Positions 30,058 to 40,789 of a stretch of 64,000 nt of DNA are shown one piece after another. This stretch comes from Clavaria fumosa (taxonomy: Eukaryota > Basidiomycota > Agaricomycetes > Agaricales > Clavariaceae): contig OX637802.1 in the NCBI GenBank assembly GCA_951802425.1, forward strand, positions 1,240,001-1,304,000. Reading direction: 5' to 3'. Position 1 is the first letter of the stretch. Every line of letters starts with the position of its first letter. The notes below the pieces were generated by a model that was not told the DNA's origin, ran no database searches, and worked only from the letters and a program-made list of their open reading frames with translations. Position numbers and translations under genes: made by a program.

Positions 30058-30729
30058 ATGTCTTCGTCCCACTCGACCGACACGACCCGAAGCTGGCCAC
30101 AAGAACTGGACAACTTACTTTCCACGCGCCCGACCAGCACCCCCTCTGCTATCATCGTTTGGGTTATTTCGCTGATCACCACATGGCGCGCGTCAGTCAA
30201 CTCTCTCTTCGCATCGATACTCGAGCGCCTCGCTCAGCTTGAGCGGCGTATGGATGACACAAACGCCCTACTCGACGAACTTGATACGAACATGTCCGAC
30301 ACCCGCACCCGCCTTGTTGACGCTGAGACCACCGTCGCCGCCGCCCGTGCTAGCGTCGTAGCTCCCTCCACAGGTCGAGCCACCCGAGGCACCTCCACCG
30401 CACCTGCGCGCTACGCCAAGTGTGACAAGTGCCACGCTCGCAGTCATACGGCATCCGATTGCCGCACCACTGACCCCTCCGCCGTCCGACGCCGCATCGC
30501 GCAGAACAAGAAGCGACGGGCTCAGCGCCCCTTCGAGGCGCCACCCCCTGCCGCCCCTTACTTCCCGCCGCCGCTTGGACCAGCCCCCTACTATTATCCA
30601 CCGCCGCCACTCTATGCCGCCTCCACGACCATTGCTGCCGAGGCCACCGAATTGCGCCGCCGGATTGCGCAATCCAATCGAGACCGCCGCCGTGCCCGCA
30701 CGCCCGCTGTCGCCACCGCTCCCGCCTGA
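30058..30729 (+). CDS. TRIM-D2 gag-like coiled-coil/zinc-knuckle protein
   Basis: 223 codons from ATG 30058 to TGA 30729. Residues ~30-60 are hydrophobic and helical (IIVWVISLITTWRASVN). Residues ~60-110 form a likely coiled coil (ERLAQLERRMDD). A CCHC knuckle CDKCHARSHTASDC begins near residue 123. A basic stretch (RRRIAQNKKRRAQ) and a Pro/Tyr-rich tail (YYYPPPP) follow, with a second basic helix at the C-terminus. The domain order fits a small Gag-type RNA-binding, oligomerising protein. Compared with usual Ty3 or Copia Gag (300-450 residues) it is short, and no protease follows. Copies at 2228-6959 and 37190-37880 support coding conservation. Function is inferred; it could act in trans for other elements. 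Confidence 0.75.
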   Translation: MSSSHSTDTTRSWPQELDNLLSTRPTSTPSAIIVWVISLITTWRASVNSLFASILERLAQLERRMDDTNALLDELDTNMSDTRTRLVDAETTVAAARASVVAPSTGRATRGTSTAPARYAKCDKCHARSHTASDCRTTDPSAVRRRIAQNKKRRAQRPFEAPPPAAPYFPPPLGPAPYYYPPPPLYAASTTIAAEATELRRRIAQSNRDRRRARTPAVATAPA

Positions 30730-30760
30730 AGACTGATCGATGGATTCGATTACGGGGGAG

Positions 30761-31078
30761 TGTTGGAATTGGCTATCTCAGCCATCGATCAGATAAGCGC
30801 TTATTCATTTCACTTTAGTCATCAGACCGGGCCCCTTAGTAAGAACGTCATGTGATTATGTAGAGGTACTAACGCCATTGGTAGTTATTAATAGCTATCA
30901 CATGACTGCAGTAGTATATAAGTAGCTCACCAGATGTAGTAGATACCCATCTGGTTATCCAGTTTTGTGCCCCGGACTACCACTACCGCTACCGACTCGA
31001 CTTCGCTCATCGTCACCGTCGTCGTCCTTCGATAGGATCCTCACCGATCAGCACACCGACAACCAGATTCTATTAACA
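30761..31078 (+). repeat. TRIM-D2 3' LTR
   Basis: 318 bp, identical by eye to 29707-30024, followed by TSD tacag. Confidence 0.95.
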
Positions 31079-31264
31079 TACAGACTACAATACAATGCAA
31101 GTTTGTGACAGTGACTCCATTGCAGGGTCCTTTCCCAGGCCTGCCCCAATTGCAGGGTCCCTGCCCACACCAAAGCAGTAATCCCTTCTCAGACAAACAA
31201 TGACAAACAAAATATGCTAAAAATAAAAACAAAAACTCGAAATTGAGCAGCCCCATGCCTGGTC

Positions 31265-32619
31265 CCTCAGGTACAGGTTACCAATTAGGCATAGCTGCTT
31301 TTGGTAAGCTGCTATGACTGTGGGAAAAAATTGCACAGCTTGCGAAATATGACTTTTTATACACCAAAAAATCGGCAAAAATCAGGAGATTCCAAATCTG
31401 GACACCCCACATTTGTACCTGCCTTGGTTTAGTGTCAATTCACAAAATACACAGAAAATATTCATTTTCCACAATTCTGCAGTACTCTGCAGTACTCTGG
31501 CTTGAAAATGGTTAGTAGAGGATACACACATTACCTGTGGACATATGGGGAGGGTGTAGATTAGTTTAACAACCCATCCACCATCTCTGTCACCTCCCTG
31601 GAATCCATTACTAGGAATTAGGATTATTGGCCTGGGAGCATGGCTATTTGTTATATTGCAAATTCCAGCCATCAGACTACACCTTATGACATCTAATACA
31701 ATCATACAAAAGCCCATAATACTTGGTGCAGAACTACAGATTCCCCATGTCTATTTTCCCAAAAATCTCAAAATCTCTCCCCAGATAGCCCCCTTTGTCA
31801 AATCACATATTCCTGTTAGTAAATAGTTCACAATGTATACATAAAGACATCTTCAAAGTTTGGTGAAGTTAGGCCAAGTTCTCAGAAAGATAGCTCAGAA
31901 TGAGAAGGTCAATGAGACTGTCAAGGTCTTCCTTATCCTTGCCTTCATCTTTGACTTCACTTTAGACTGTCCTCCAGAAGACATATTCTGGGCTATCTTC
32001 CTGAGAACTTGGCCTAACTTCACCAGACTTTGAACATGTCTTCATGTACACATTGTGAACTATTTACTAACAGGAATATGTGATTTGACAAAGGGGGCTA
32101 TCTGGGGAGAGATTTTGAGATTTTTGGGAAAATAGACATGGGGAATCTGTAGTTCTGCACCAAATATTATGGGCTTTTATGATTGTATTAGATGTCATAA
32201 GGTGTAGTCTGATGGCTGGAATTTGCAATATAACAAATAGCCATGCTCCCAGGCCAATAATCCTAATTCCTAGTAATGGATTCCAGGGAGGTGACAGAGA
32301 TGGTGGGTGGGTTGTTAAACTAATCTACACCCTCCCCATATGTCCACAGGTAATGTGTGTATCCTCTACTAACCATTTTCAAGCCAGAGTACTGCAGAGT
32401 ACTGCAGAATTGTGGAAAATGAATATTTTCTGTGTATTTTGTGAATTGACACTAAACCAAGGCAGGTACAAATGTGGGGTGTCCAGATTTGGAATCTCCT
32501 GATTTTTGCCGATTTTTTGGTGTATAAAAAGTCATATTTCACAAGCTGTGCAATTTTTTCCCATGGTCATAGCAGCTTACCAAAAGCAGCTATGCCTAAT
32601 TGGTAACCTGTACCTGAGG
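31265..32619. repeat. Fold-back palindrome, ~635-bp arms around ~85-bp loop
   Basis: 31265-31901 and about 31987-32619 are inverted copies that match almost base for base. A few differences are visible, some of them CG versus TG or CA. The centre (31902-31986) is not repeated. Partial symmetry extends further out with gaps (CGAAATTGAGCAG at 31238 against CTGCTCAATTGAG at 32643). Each arm holds the same ~107-codon frame, which is a necessary effect of the symmetry. No TSD or transposase is seen. It could be a fold-back transposon or an inverted duplication upstream of the tnp2 gene. Confidence 0.9.
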
Positions 32620-32866
32620 CCCAGTGAGAATTGACACAATTCTGCTCAATTGAGTTCTATTCTCAGTGCAAAGATTTGATTTATTCTAATTTGGGTCGAT
32701 TCCATATATAAAATTTATTATGTAACCAGATGGCCTGCCTTTTTTAACCCTCTTCTGGGACTGCCAGTGACGCAATAAAAGCTCTTGTGATGTTTCCGCC
32801 AACTTGCAAAAATGAAAAGATAAAGATTTCCTAAGTCCCTCCTAAGTCCCTCTCATTGTCAGCTCT

Positions 32867-35800
32867 ATGAATCTCTCAGAATGCATTTGCCACTGTTCTG
32901 CACACTGTGGCTCGTCTGGAAAGAGTGTATCCCTCTCAACCTACAACAGACATGCCCGGGCTCGGCATTGCGACCAATTCGGAGTTCCTTTCAATGCACT
33001 ACTGGCTTCTTTACCAACAAATGAGCAGCCCAGAATGAGAGTAAGGGCATGCAAAGATTCTGAGACTATGCAGGCACACAAAACTCGAGCAGAGCAGACA
33101 TCAAAGCAGCGAAGACTAAACATTATTGTGAGTGTTGTGGAATTTTGAAGAGAATTCATTTACTCATAGCGATGGAAGGAGCCTACCGTGCTTGATCTGC
33201 GCTCATTGCCACCTCCTGCCCCTCCCACTTCTGAATCTGTGCCACACGATTGCCATGACCACAATAGCAGTGAGCCTGAGGAAAACGACAATGTCCCTCC
33301 ATGCCTGCCGCAAGATATCCCACATGCTCCAGCACCCATTGGCAAAGACCCAGAAGTCTTTGACTGCCACATTGAGGAGCTGCAGGCTACATGCGAGCTC
33401 ATTGAGATTGTTCAGAATGCAAGACTGGGTGATACTCATTGCAAATTGGGCACTGACTTTGTCTCCCAGATTCGAAACCCTCCGGAGGTGCCTCTCATTC
33501 TGGACGATCCTGATTTGCGGCTGTCTCTTGACGTCTATCTGGCTACCACAAATGCATCCCAGGAAACCTATGGCCATGTGCGTGAAGGAATTCTCTGGCG
33601 ATACCCCAACAGTCAAATGCTCTTGTTCGAACAAGTCAAACATGCTGTTGCTGAGCTGAGTGGTGTATACCACATAGTTCATGACATGTGTGTAAACTCT
33701 TGCTTGGCATACACCGGTGTCTGGCAAGATCTCGAGGAATGCCCAATGTGCAGAGAATCACAGTATCATCAGGGTAAAAGCCAACAGCAATTTTATACCC
33801 TCCCCATTGGCCCGCAGCTTCAAGCACTCTGGAGGTCACCGGAGGGTGCTCGAAATATTCGATATTGTGAGCGACGAACCAAGGAGCTTCTGGATGAACT
33901 AAACCACACTGGCGGGAATCTCGCAGCTTATGATGACATACTTTGCGGCAGTGACTACCTCGATGAGGTCATCTCTGGCAATATCCAATCTGGCGACATG
34001 GTGCTGATGCTCTTGATGGATGGTGCGCAACTATATCAAAGCAAGATGTCAGATATGTGGATCTACATCTGGGTGGTGCTCGACCATGCACCTGATGTCC
34101 GCTACAAGAAGAAACATGTCCTCCCAGGTGGCTTTATTCCCAGTCCAAATCCTCCCAAAATTACAGATTCCTTCTTGCTTCCTGGGATTCATCATGTCTC
34201 TGCCATTCAAAATGAAGGCCTGCAGATCTGGGATGCTCAGCATGATGAGAAGTTCGTCTCAAAGGTCTTCTTGCTCGTTGCTTGTGCTGATGTGATTGGG
34301 ATGGCATCTCTGAGCGGACTTGTTGGACACCATGGTAAACAAGGCTGTCAGCTTACTGCACAATGCCTGGTCATCACAAGCCAAATCTCTCTCAGTATTA
34401 TCCTGCTCGGCTCAAGCCTGATAACTATACAATGAGTGGATGCGATCATGACGACTATCCAGTCCAGGAGATCATGGAAACAGCGAATTGCTCAGCGTGG
34501 TACAAGGCTAACCTCAGGGATGTTGAACAGTCACAAAACAAAACCCAGTACCACAAACATCGTATGGCTGCTGGTATCTGCAAAGCCACAATCTTGAGTG
34601 GTTTGTCATGGAGACTTCATATTCCCCAATGCTTCAGTGTTGATATCATGCACCTGCCTGCAATAAATATCCCAGAGCTTCTGATAGGCCTCTGGCGTGG
34701 CATCTTTGACTGTGACAAGGACGACACTCATGGCACTTGGACCTGGGCAGTACTAGTTGGCCAGACGTGGAAGGACCACGGCATGCAGGTTTTGCGGTGT
34801 ACTCCATACTTACCTGGCTCATTCGACCGCCCGCCACACAATCCTGCAGAGAAAATCAACAGCGGATACAAGGCTTGGGAATGGCTCTTGTTTCTCTACG
34901 GACTTGGACCTGCTTTATTCTACAACATCTTGCCTCTCTGCTACTGGCAGAATTACTGCAAGCTTGTGTTTGCGATTCAAATTATTTACCAAAGGAAGAT
35001 AACCAAGAAAGAGATTGTTGAGGCTCACCGAGCACTTAACGAATTTGCTGATGAATTTGAAGAGCTCTATTACCAGTGCAAGCCAACATGAATACACTTC
35101 TGTTGGCCTTCCATCCATACGTTGCGTCATCTAGCAGCTGAAGTAACTCGCATGGGCCCAGGAATCTGCTCGTCACAATGGACCATGGAGCGAACAATCG
35201 GCAACCTTGGCCAGGAGGTCAAACAGCACTCCAATCCCTTCACTAATCTTTCACAGCGTGGACTTCGCCGGTCTCAGGTTAACGCGCTCAAAGCTATGGT
35301 TCCCAATCTTGAGCGATTTGAGGACAAGGTCCCCCAAGGCGGTTTGGAGCTGGGTGATCAATATATGCTCCTGAGAGCCAGAGATCGTGTGGCTCAAACG
35401 CTCTGCCCTGCAGAAGCCATGCCCTGCAGAAGCCATGGCTGTCAAATCATACCTAGGACCCCTTGGAATCCCTCACGATCATGCCAAGGTTATACACTGG
35501 GCACGTCTGCGCCTCCCAAATGGGCAAACTGCTCGCTCTGCTTGGAAGGAAACCCGGAAGGAGTTGCGGCATGTTCGTATCTCCCGCAATATCAAGGTAC
35601 AGCTCTCAAGTCATCCATTATCCCCATCTGACTGTCTTTCAGTTCTGTCATGAAGGGAGAGACGCATTTGGGGAAGTCTACTATTATTTTAGATTGCAGA
35701 TAGCCGACAATCTGCATACTCTGGCCATGGTTTCGGTATACAGCCCACCAGATCGAGCCCTCTGGCAACTCTCACACCAGACAATCAAGTCATGCCTCTA

Positions 35801-36005
35801 CCTCGGAGATGCCAACCTGCTTGTCATCAGCGTGAAGGTAGTTTGCTCAGTCATCGCAATGGTCCCACATGATGTTATATTGCCAGGAAAAGGGGTTGCT
35901 GAGAAGCGATGGTTTGCAGTGAAAAAGCCAGGTTCGGAGGCCGCAGAAATTGGTGGATTCACAGAGAGTATTGAAAATGATGAGATTGATGGTGAACTTG
36001 AATAA
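32867..36005 (+). pseudogene. tnp2-family (CACTA/EnSpm-type) transposase, spliced and broken
   Basis: Seen: exon 1 (32867-33127) has a Cys/His cluster CICHCSAHCGSSG then STYNRHARARH. A GT-AG intron follows at 33128-33169. The main exon contains MCVNSCLAYTG...CPMC, LLMDGAQLYQSKMSDMWIY, ITDSFLLPGIHHVSAIQNEG and HFCWPSIHTLRHLA...SSQWTMERTIGNLG. A second intron lies at 35597-35642, and coding ends at TAA 36003-36005. Known: these blocks are typical of the tnp2/Transposase_21 family in basidiomycete CACTA-like elements. Lesions: a one-base deletion near 34355, TGA at 35089-35091 (CGA to TGA), and a 16-bp tandem duplication (CCCTGCAGAAGCCATG) at 35403-35436 that shifts frame. A TATATAAA box lies at 32706. 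Terminal CACTA repeats were not identified. Confidence 0.85.
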
Positions 36006-36094
36006 AATTTATTATGGTGTATTTGAGTATAACGCGTCGACAGCCTGAGCATGGTGCAGCAGCTTGCTCTCCACCACGTTTTATCTTATCCTCT

Positions 36095-36853
36095 ATGTCA
36101 TCCTTCTTGTACTCCTCTTTGGATCTTTCCAAATCCCACAGCTCAAATGAATTTGGCCTGCCATTGCTTCCATCTCCTGACTTGTCTGATCTGTCTTCGC
36201 CAGCATCTCTTCACCCAAGTCTCGGCAATTGCAATTTCACTCCATTTTCAGAACGCTCTCCGAATACGAACTTGCAAGCTCCTTTCCAAACACCCCCACC
36301 TCACGATTCATCATTGCAATTGCGCCAACAACTTGTTTGCATGCAAGTAGAATTTGACCGTGTCAACAAGGAAAACCACCTTCTTGTCAAAGAACATGAT
36401 GCTTATAGGTGTGATACTACTGTAATTTGTATCAATATTATACTACTGTGTTGCAGGGATGCATACAACAAGCTTGTCACCACAATCCCATCACTTTTGT
36501 CAAACCCCAAACCTGCTGCACCATCTCTTCCAAAAATCCATGACTCAAACTCCTTGCAATTACTAGATGTTGACTGCCGTGATTGGCCTAAAGCAATGGA
36601 GTTTACTGAAGAACAGTGGGGCAAGCTTTTCTGGACAAAAGCGCAGTGGTTAGCACAAGAGAGCGGTCGAAAAGGAGTCTCAGCATCGTCTGGTTTGGAT
36701 GATGAAGCTGATGTTGATTTAGATGATTCAGAAGTCATTCAGAAACCAAGGAAAGGACAGCAAGGACGAGCTTGTGCAGCAGAGGGAATCAATGTCAAGA
36801 TGCGATATGTTGTTGACAGGCTTGGTGTTGCAGTTGATGGCCATCGCGCCACC
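36095..36853 (+). pseudogene. Companion gene of the tnp2 element, 3' truncated
   Basis: From ATG 36095 (MSSFLYSSLDLSKS) a Ser/Pro-rich N-terminus leads to a short coiled coil (LRQQLVCMQVEFDRVNKENH). A 48-bp GT-AG intron (36409-36456) is in frame and without stop, so unspliced RNA is also readable. The spliced reading is DAYR-DAYNKLV. The C-terminal part has DWPKAMEFTEEQWGKLFWTKAQWL and a DDEADVDLDDSE stretch. The frame ends at TRIM-D3 (36854). Known: basidiomycete CACTA-like elements often carry a second, non-transposase gene with such FWTKxQW motifs; its role is not established. Same strand, ~90 bp after the transposase stop. Confidence 0.6.
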
Positions 36854-37931
36854 TGTTAAAGAAACTGGTTATCGGTATGCTGATCGGTGAGGATCCTATT
36901 GAGAGATGACGTTGGCAACAATGAGGAGCGAGGTCAAGTCAGTAGCGGCAGTGGTAGACTGGGGCACAATACTGGATAACCAGATGGGTATCTACTACAT
37001 CTGGTGAGCTACTTATATACTACTGCAGTCATGTGATAGCTAATAATAACTACCAATGGCATTAGTACCTCTACATAATCACATGACATTCTTACTAAGG
37101 GGCCCGGTGCAATGACTAAAGGAAATTGGATAAGTGCTTATCTTATTGATGGGTGAGAACCCAATTCCAACACTCCCCCATGATCAAATCCATCGATAAG
37201 GCTTCAGGCAGGAGTGGTGGTGACAGCCGGTGTGTGGGCACGGTGGCGGTCTTGGTTGGATTGTGCAATGCGGTGGCGCAGTTCAGTGGCCTCGGTGGCA
37301 ATTGTTGTGGAGGCAGCATAGAGCAGTGGCAGCGGATAATAGTATGGCGCTGGTCCAAGCGGTGGCGGGAAGTAAGGGGAGCAGGGGGAGGCGCCTCGAA
37401 GGGGCGCTGAGCCCGTTGCTTCTTGTTCTGCGCAATGTGGCGTCAGATGGCAGAGGGGTCAGCGGTGCGGCAATCGGGTGCTGTATGACTGTGAGCATGG
37501 CACTTCTCACACTTGGTGTATCGACTGGGTGTGGGGGTGCCTTGGGTTGCTCGACCTGTAGAGGGAGCGGCAACACTGGCACGGGTGGCGGTGACAGTGG
37601 TCTCGGCATCAATGAGGCGGGTGTGGGTGTTGGACATATTTGTATCAAGTTCATTGAGGAGGGAGCTGACATCGTCCATGCGTCACTCAAGATGAGTGAG
37701 TCGCTCGAGGATTGATGTGAATAGGGAGTTTACTGAAGTGCGCCAGACTGTGATCAGCGAAATGACCCAGCTGATGACAGCGGAGGGAGTGCTGGTGGGG
37801 CGTTGCAACAGTAGGGTATCCAGTTCTTGTGGCCCACTTCGGGTCGTGCCAGTTGATGAAGACAAAGACATTATCAAGGAGGCGCACAGGTGGTTATCTG
37901 GTTATGTTAAAGAAACTGGTTATCAGTATGC
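36854..37931 (-). mobile_element. TRIM-D copy 3, decayed, 5' LTR truncated
   Basis: Minus strand: the 3' LTR at 36854-37172 (319 bp) is preceded by the purine tract ATGGGGGAG (37173-37181). The gag-like region is at 37190-37880. Only the last ~27 bp of the 5' LTR remain (37905-37931, the reverse of AGCATACTGATAACC...), after which unrelated sequence begins. No TSD can be tested. Several differences from copy 2 are CpG transitions. Confidence 0.88.
37190..37880 (-). pseudogene. TRIM-D3 gag-like protein, broken
   Basis: Minus strand from about 37877: SSSTGTTRSGPQELDTLL, VISWVISLITVWR, then TGA at 37683 (THLE*RMDD, where copy 2 reads ERRMDD), then LLNELDTNMSNTHTRL, the knuckle CEKCHAHSHTAPDC near 37490 and RAQRPFEAPPPA. 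A frameshift within the Pro-rich tail near 37390 moves the rest to another register. It confirms the domain order of 30058-30729. Confidence 0.85.
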
Positions 37932-38052
37932 TACCCTACCAGCTCCAAGCACTCTGACATGGGCGACTTGTGGAAAATGGACAAGGGTATGGTTGCGATT
38001 GCTGACACTGGGTCCTTCGACATCGAGGAGGCAAGTCGGGGATTTACTGGAA

Positions 38053-39223
38053 ATGGAGATGGAGATGGAGGAAGACACGCCAATACATCTGACGAATGTC
38101 ACAAAGGTTTGTGCAGAGAAGGAGAGGATTCTGGCAACTCTGGGAGAGAAAGGGCGATTACTTCGGAAGGTGATGGACACTGAGGAAAAAGTCAAGATCC
38201 TTCAAGGGCAGCTGGACATGAGGGCGATGAAGGAGCGCTGGTTAGAAGGAAGGTTGAAGAAAAGCGAGGAGGAGGTGAAGAAAATGAAGCAGGTTGCAAC
38301 GATGGTGTGGACAAAGGTGGTGACCTCAACATTAGAGTCCGGAACGAGAGAGGAGATGGAAAGGGAACTCGTGATGTTGAGGCAGCAGGTCACAGAGCTC
38401 TTGAAGAAGATGTTGTGTGTAAAAAAGTCCAACAGGGAGGTGGAGTTAGAGGGAGAGTTGGTGATGGTAAAACACGAGTTGGAGGAGGCACAGAAAAGTG
38501 CAGAAGGTGAGTTTTCTTTGTGTCCGGTGACTTTTTATTGAATTCACGAGTTTTATAGGAAAGGGCAAGGAAGTAGAGGGAACACGGGAGAGATCATTGA
38601 AGGTGCCTGCATCAAAGATTGTGGACACAGCAGTCGTGGAATTGAGGGCGCAGGCAGAGGGAGCGGAGAGGGAGTTTGAGGCTCTGCATGGGGAGTGGCA
38701 GGGTGAGTAATTGCCTCATTATCCCTCTGGATGGTAAATTGACATTTCTGTTTTGTCTAGATCAAGAGGTGAAATTGAGGGAGGTACAACAAGATTTGAA
38801 AGAGTTGTGGGAAGGGGAAAAAAGTAAGTTTTATAGTTGCAAATACGAAGTGAACTAATTCATGTTCATAGAATTGTTGGCAGTGGTGGAGGAAATGTGT
38901 AAGGAATTCGAAGAGTTGAGGGGAGTAGTAGCGGTGATGAGGAGAGAGGAGCAAGGTAAGCAATTCGATAACTTGTCAAGGTAACATTACTGATGACTCT
39001 TGTAGGTCTTCACAGTATGCTGGAAGCCGTTATTGAAGAGCGCAATGCTGCTCATGCCCATGGGCAGCGCATCCTCAAAATGGTATACTTCGGTTATGAC
39101 GAGTTGTGGAGGAAAATCGAAAAATCACAAGAAAAATCGAAGTTGTTTAATTGGGTGACGGCAGAGCAATATCATTTGCGAGACGAGATTGCGAAGTTCC
39201 CGCGAGTGGATGGGGAAGGATGA
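38053..39223 (+). CDS. Five-exon coiled-coil protein gene (possible host gene)
   Basis: Seen: exons 38053-38506, 38559-38702, 38761-38823, 38872-38955 and 39006-39223 join in one frame. The four introns (52, 58, 48, 50 bp) all start GTGAGT, GTAAGT or GTAAGC, end TAG, and all fall in phase 1. The product is about 320 residues and rich in Glu/Lys/Leu heptads (EKGRLLRKVMDTEEKVK, EEEVKKMKQ, REVQQDLKELWEGEK, HSMLEAVIEERNAAH). It ends in a non-coil tail (QYHLRDEIAKFPRVDGEG). The start is chosen at 38053 as the first Met of the coil frame; an earlier exon may exist (37959 opens another register, MGDLWKMDKG). TRIM-D3 lies just upstream and may have replaced the promoter. No domain is named. Consistent splice phases and lack of stops argue for real coding. 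It could be host or a cargo gene. Confidence 0.7.
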
Positions 39224-39412
39224 TTGATTGAGGAGGAGGAGAGAAGTCCAAGTGTGGAAGAGGTAGACAGGGTGGAAAGGTTGTGAAAGGGAAGGAAAAA
39301 GCTTGTGACCAGTAAATAGAATTTTTCTTTGTTGTAATTTTATTGTGTATATGAATTGCTGTAAAATCCGGAGTGAGAAAGTGAAGAAAAATGAAAAGGG
39401 GTGCGAAGGAAT

Positions 39413-40482
39413 TCATTGAGTTGCATGAGGTTTTTCCAGGTAGGTCATGTGGAAGTCCTCGAGGAGTTCCTTTGAGCCAGAAAGTGATTCGATGGGTTCC
39501 CAGGTGTCATCTTTGGGTCCGTAACCTTCCCAATGTACGAGGTAAAGCACTTTCCTACCCTCCTTCAAGAATCTAGTATGTTGGCGACTTCATAGTGTTG
39601 TTCACTGTCGATCTCGATAGGGGGTGGGGGTTGCTGTTGTCGCTGGGGGAAGGTGTCATTGTAGACCTTCTCGAGTAATGAAACATGGAAGACATCATGA
39701 ATTCCTTGCATTGATTTCAGAAGCTGGAGGCAATAGGTGTGAGTCAAGACTTTCACAAGTATAGGGAAAGGTCTGGCTCGTTTAGAATCCAGCTTCTTCA
39801 TTGGCCTCTTCATCTTCATGTTTCACAAATCTAACCAAACTTTAGTCCCTTCCTTCCAATCTGGTGTGACTTCTCTCTTCTGGTCTGCAAAGTGTGAGTA
39901 GGCCTCGTTCGCGACCTTGATTTGATCTCATAAATGCTGGTGGAGGGTCTTGAGATCAGTCACGACCATGTGGGCCTCGTGCGCGGGTATGTCATCGAGA
40001 GAAATCGTAAGCCGAGGGTTGTATCCTTTGTTCACAAAGAACGGGGAGACACCAGTCGCGCTGTGTGGGGTATTATTATATACGAACTTGGCGAGTGGAA
40101 GTTGGTAGGTCCAGTCGTCTTGCTGATAGTTCATATATATTCAGATGTATTGTTCTAAGATCTCGTTGACTCACTCTGTTTGTCTGTCAGTCTCCAGGTG
40201 GTAAGCTGTGGAGAGATTTGAAGTAATATCCAGAGCTTGACATAATGAAGACCAAAACTTGGAAACAAATAATCTTCCTCTATCTGACACTATATCCGCA
40301 GGTAGCCCATGCTTTGAGAAGACATGGGTGACGAAATGCTGGGCTAATTCTTTTGTGGTGTCGGTAGTATTGGTAGAGATGAAAATCACTTGTTTCATAA
40401 GTCGGCAGACGACAACAAAGATCGAGTCAAAGGTTGTGGAGAGGGGGAGGGCTTTGATATGGTCCATCAAAATTGAAGACCA
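39413..40482 (-). pseudogene. Gypsy-J integrase and chromodomain fragment
   Basis: Minus strand, 5' to 3': MDHIKALPLSTTFDSIFVVV and IVSDRGRLFVSKFW with a DRQTE end (integrase DDE core); LAKFVYNNTPHSATGVSPFF; the C-terminal domain KKLDSKRARPFPI...IHDVFHVSLLE; and a chromodomain near 39440-39570 (VLYLVHWEGYG...WEP) in a shifted frame. Stops and frameshifts separate the blocks. This is a Ty3/Gypsy family different from A and B. It is cut on its 5' side by Copia-G at 40483; the other half is not found beyond 56237. Confidence 0.88.
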
Positions 40483-40789
40483 TGTTAAGTGTGATAGCCC
40501 ATCCTTCCTTCACATTAGTTTCACCTTCCTAAGTTGTGTAATTGTTGCCCAGGACTCTTTCCTTTCATCCTGAGGCATTATGTAACTGTTGTTGCTTATG
40601 TAAGTGTAGATACTTTGCCACAGAGTCCAGTTTCAGCCTCAGTGACTTATACTGGACTCTAGGTGAGTATCCCCTCATGTACTTCATTTACCTATGTACT
40701 TTTACTAATATAGTGACTTATACTGGACTCTAGATTCCAGTGAGGCTCTAGGAGCCCTGTCCTCCCATCTACTCAGGTCTGCTTGACAG
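40483..40789 (+). repeat. LTR-G, 5' LTR (two-copy form)
   Basis: 307 bp, TGTTAAGTGTGATAGCC...GCTTGACA. It carries GACTTATACTGGACTCTAG twice, with ~50 bp between them starting GTGAGTATCCCC. The primer-binding site GATTATGAGACCCGG begins directly at 40790. Confidence 0.93.

Larger units (their letters stand above)
29707..31078 (+). mobile_element. TRIM-D copy 2: complete gag-only LTR element (1,372 bp)
   Basis: 318-bp LTRs at 29707-30024 and 30761-31078 appear identical over their whole length. The perfect TSD tacag lies at 29702-29706 and 31079-31083, and a purine tract ACGGGGGAG lies at 30752-30760. A single intact gene (30058-30729) fills the interior. Identical LTRs imply very recent transposition, so an active partner supplying RT and integrase was present in this genome lately. 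Confidence 0.95.

Noticed and set aside
31382..32502. Two ~107-codon frames with the same protein, one in each palindrome arm
   Set aside because: Their identity is forced by the inverted repeat and gives no independent evidence of coding. No motif is recognised.
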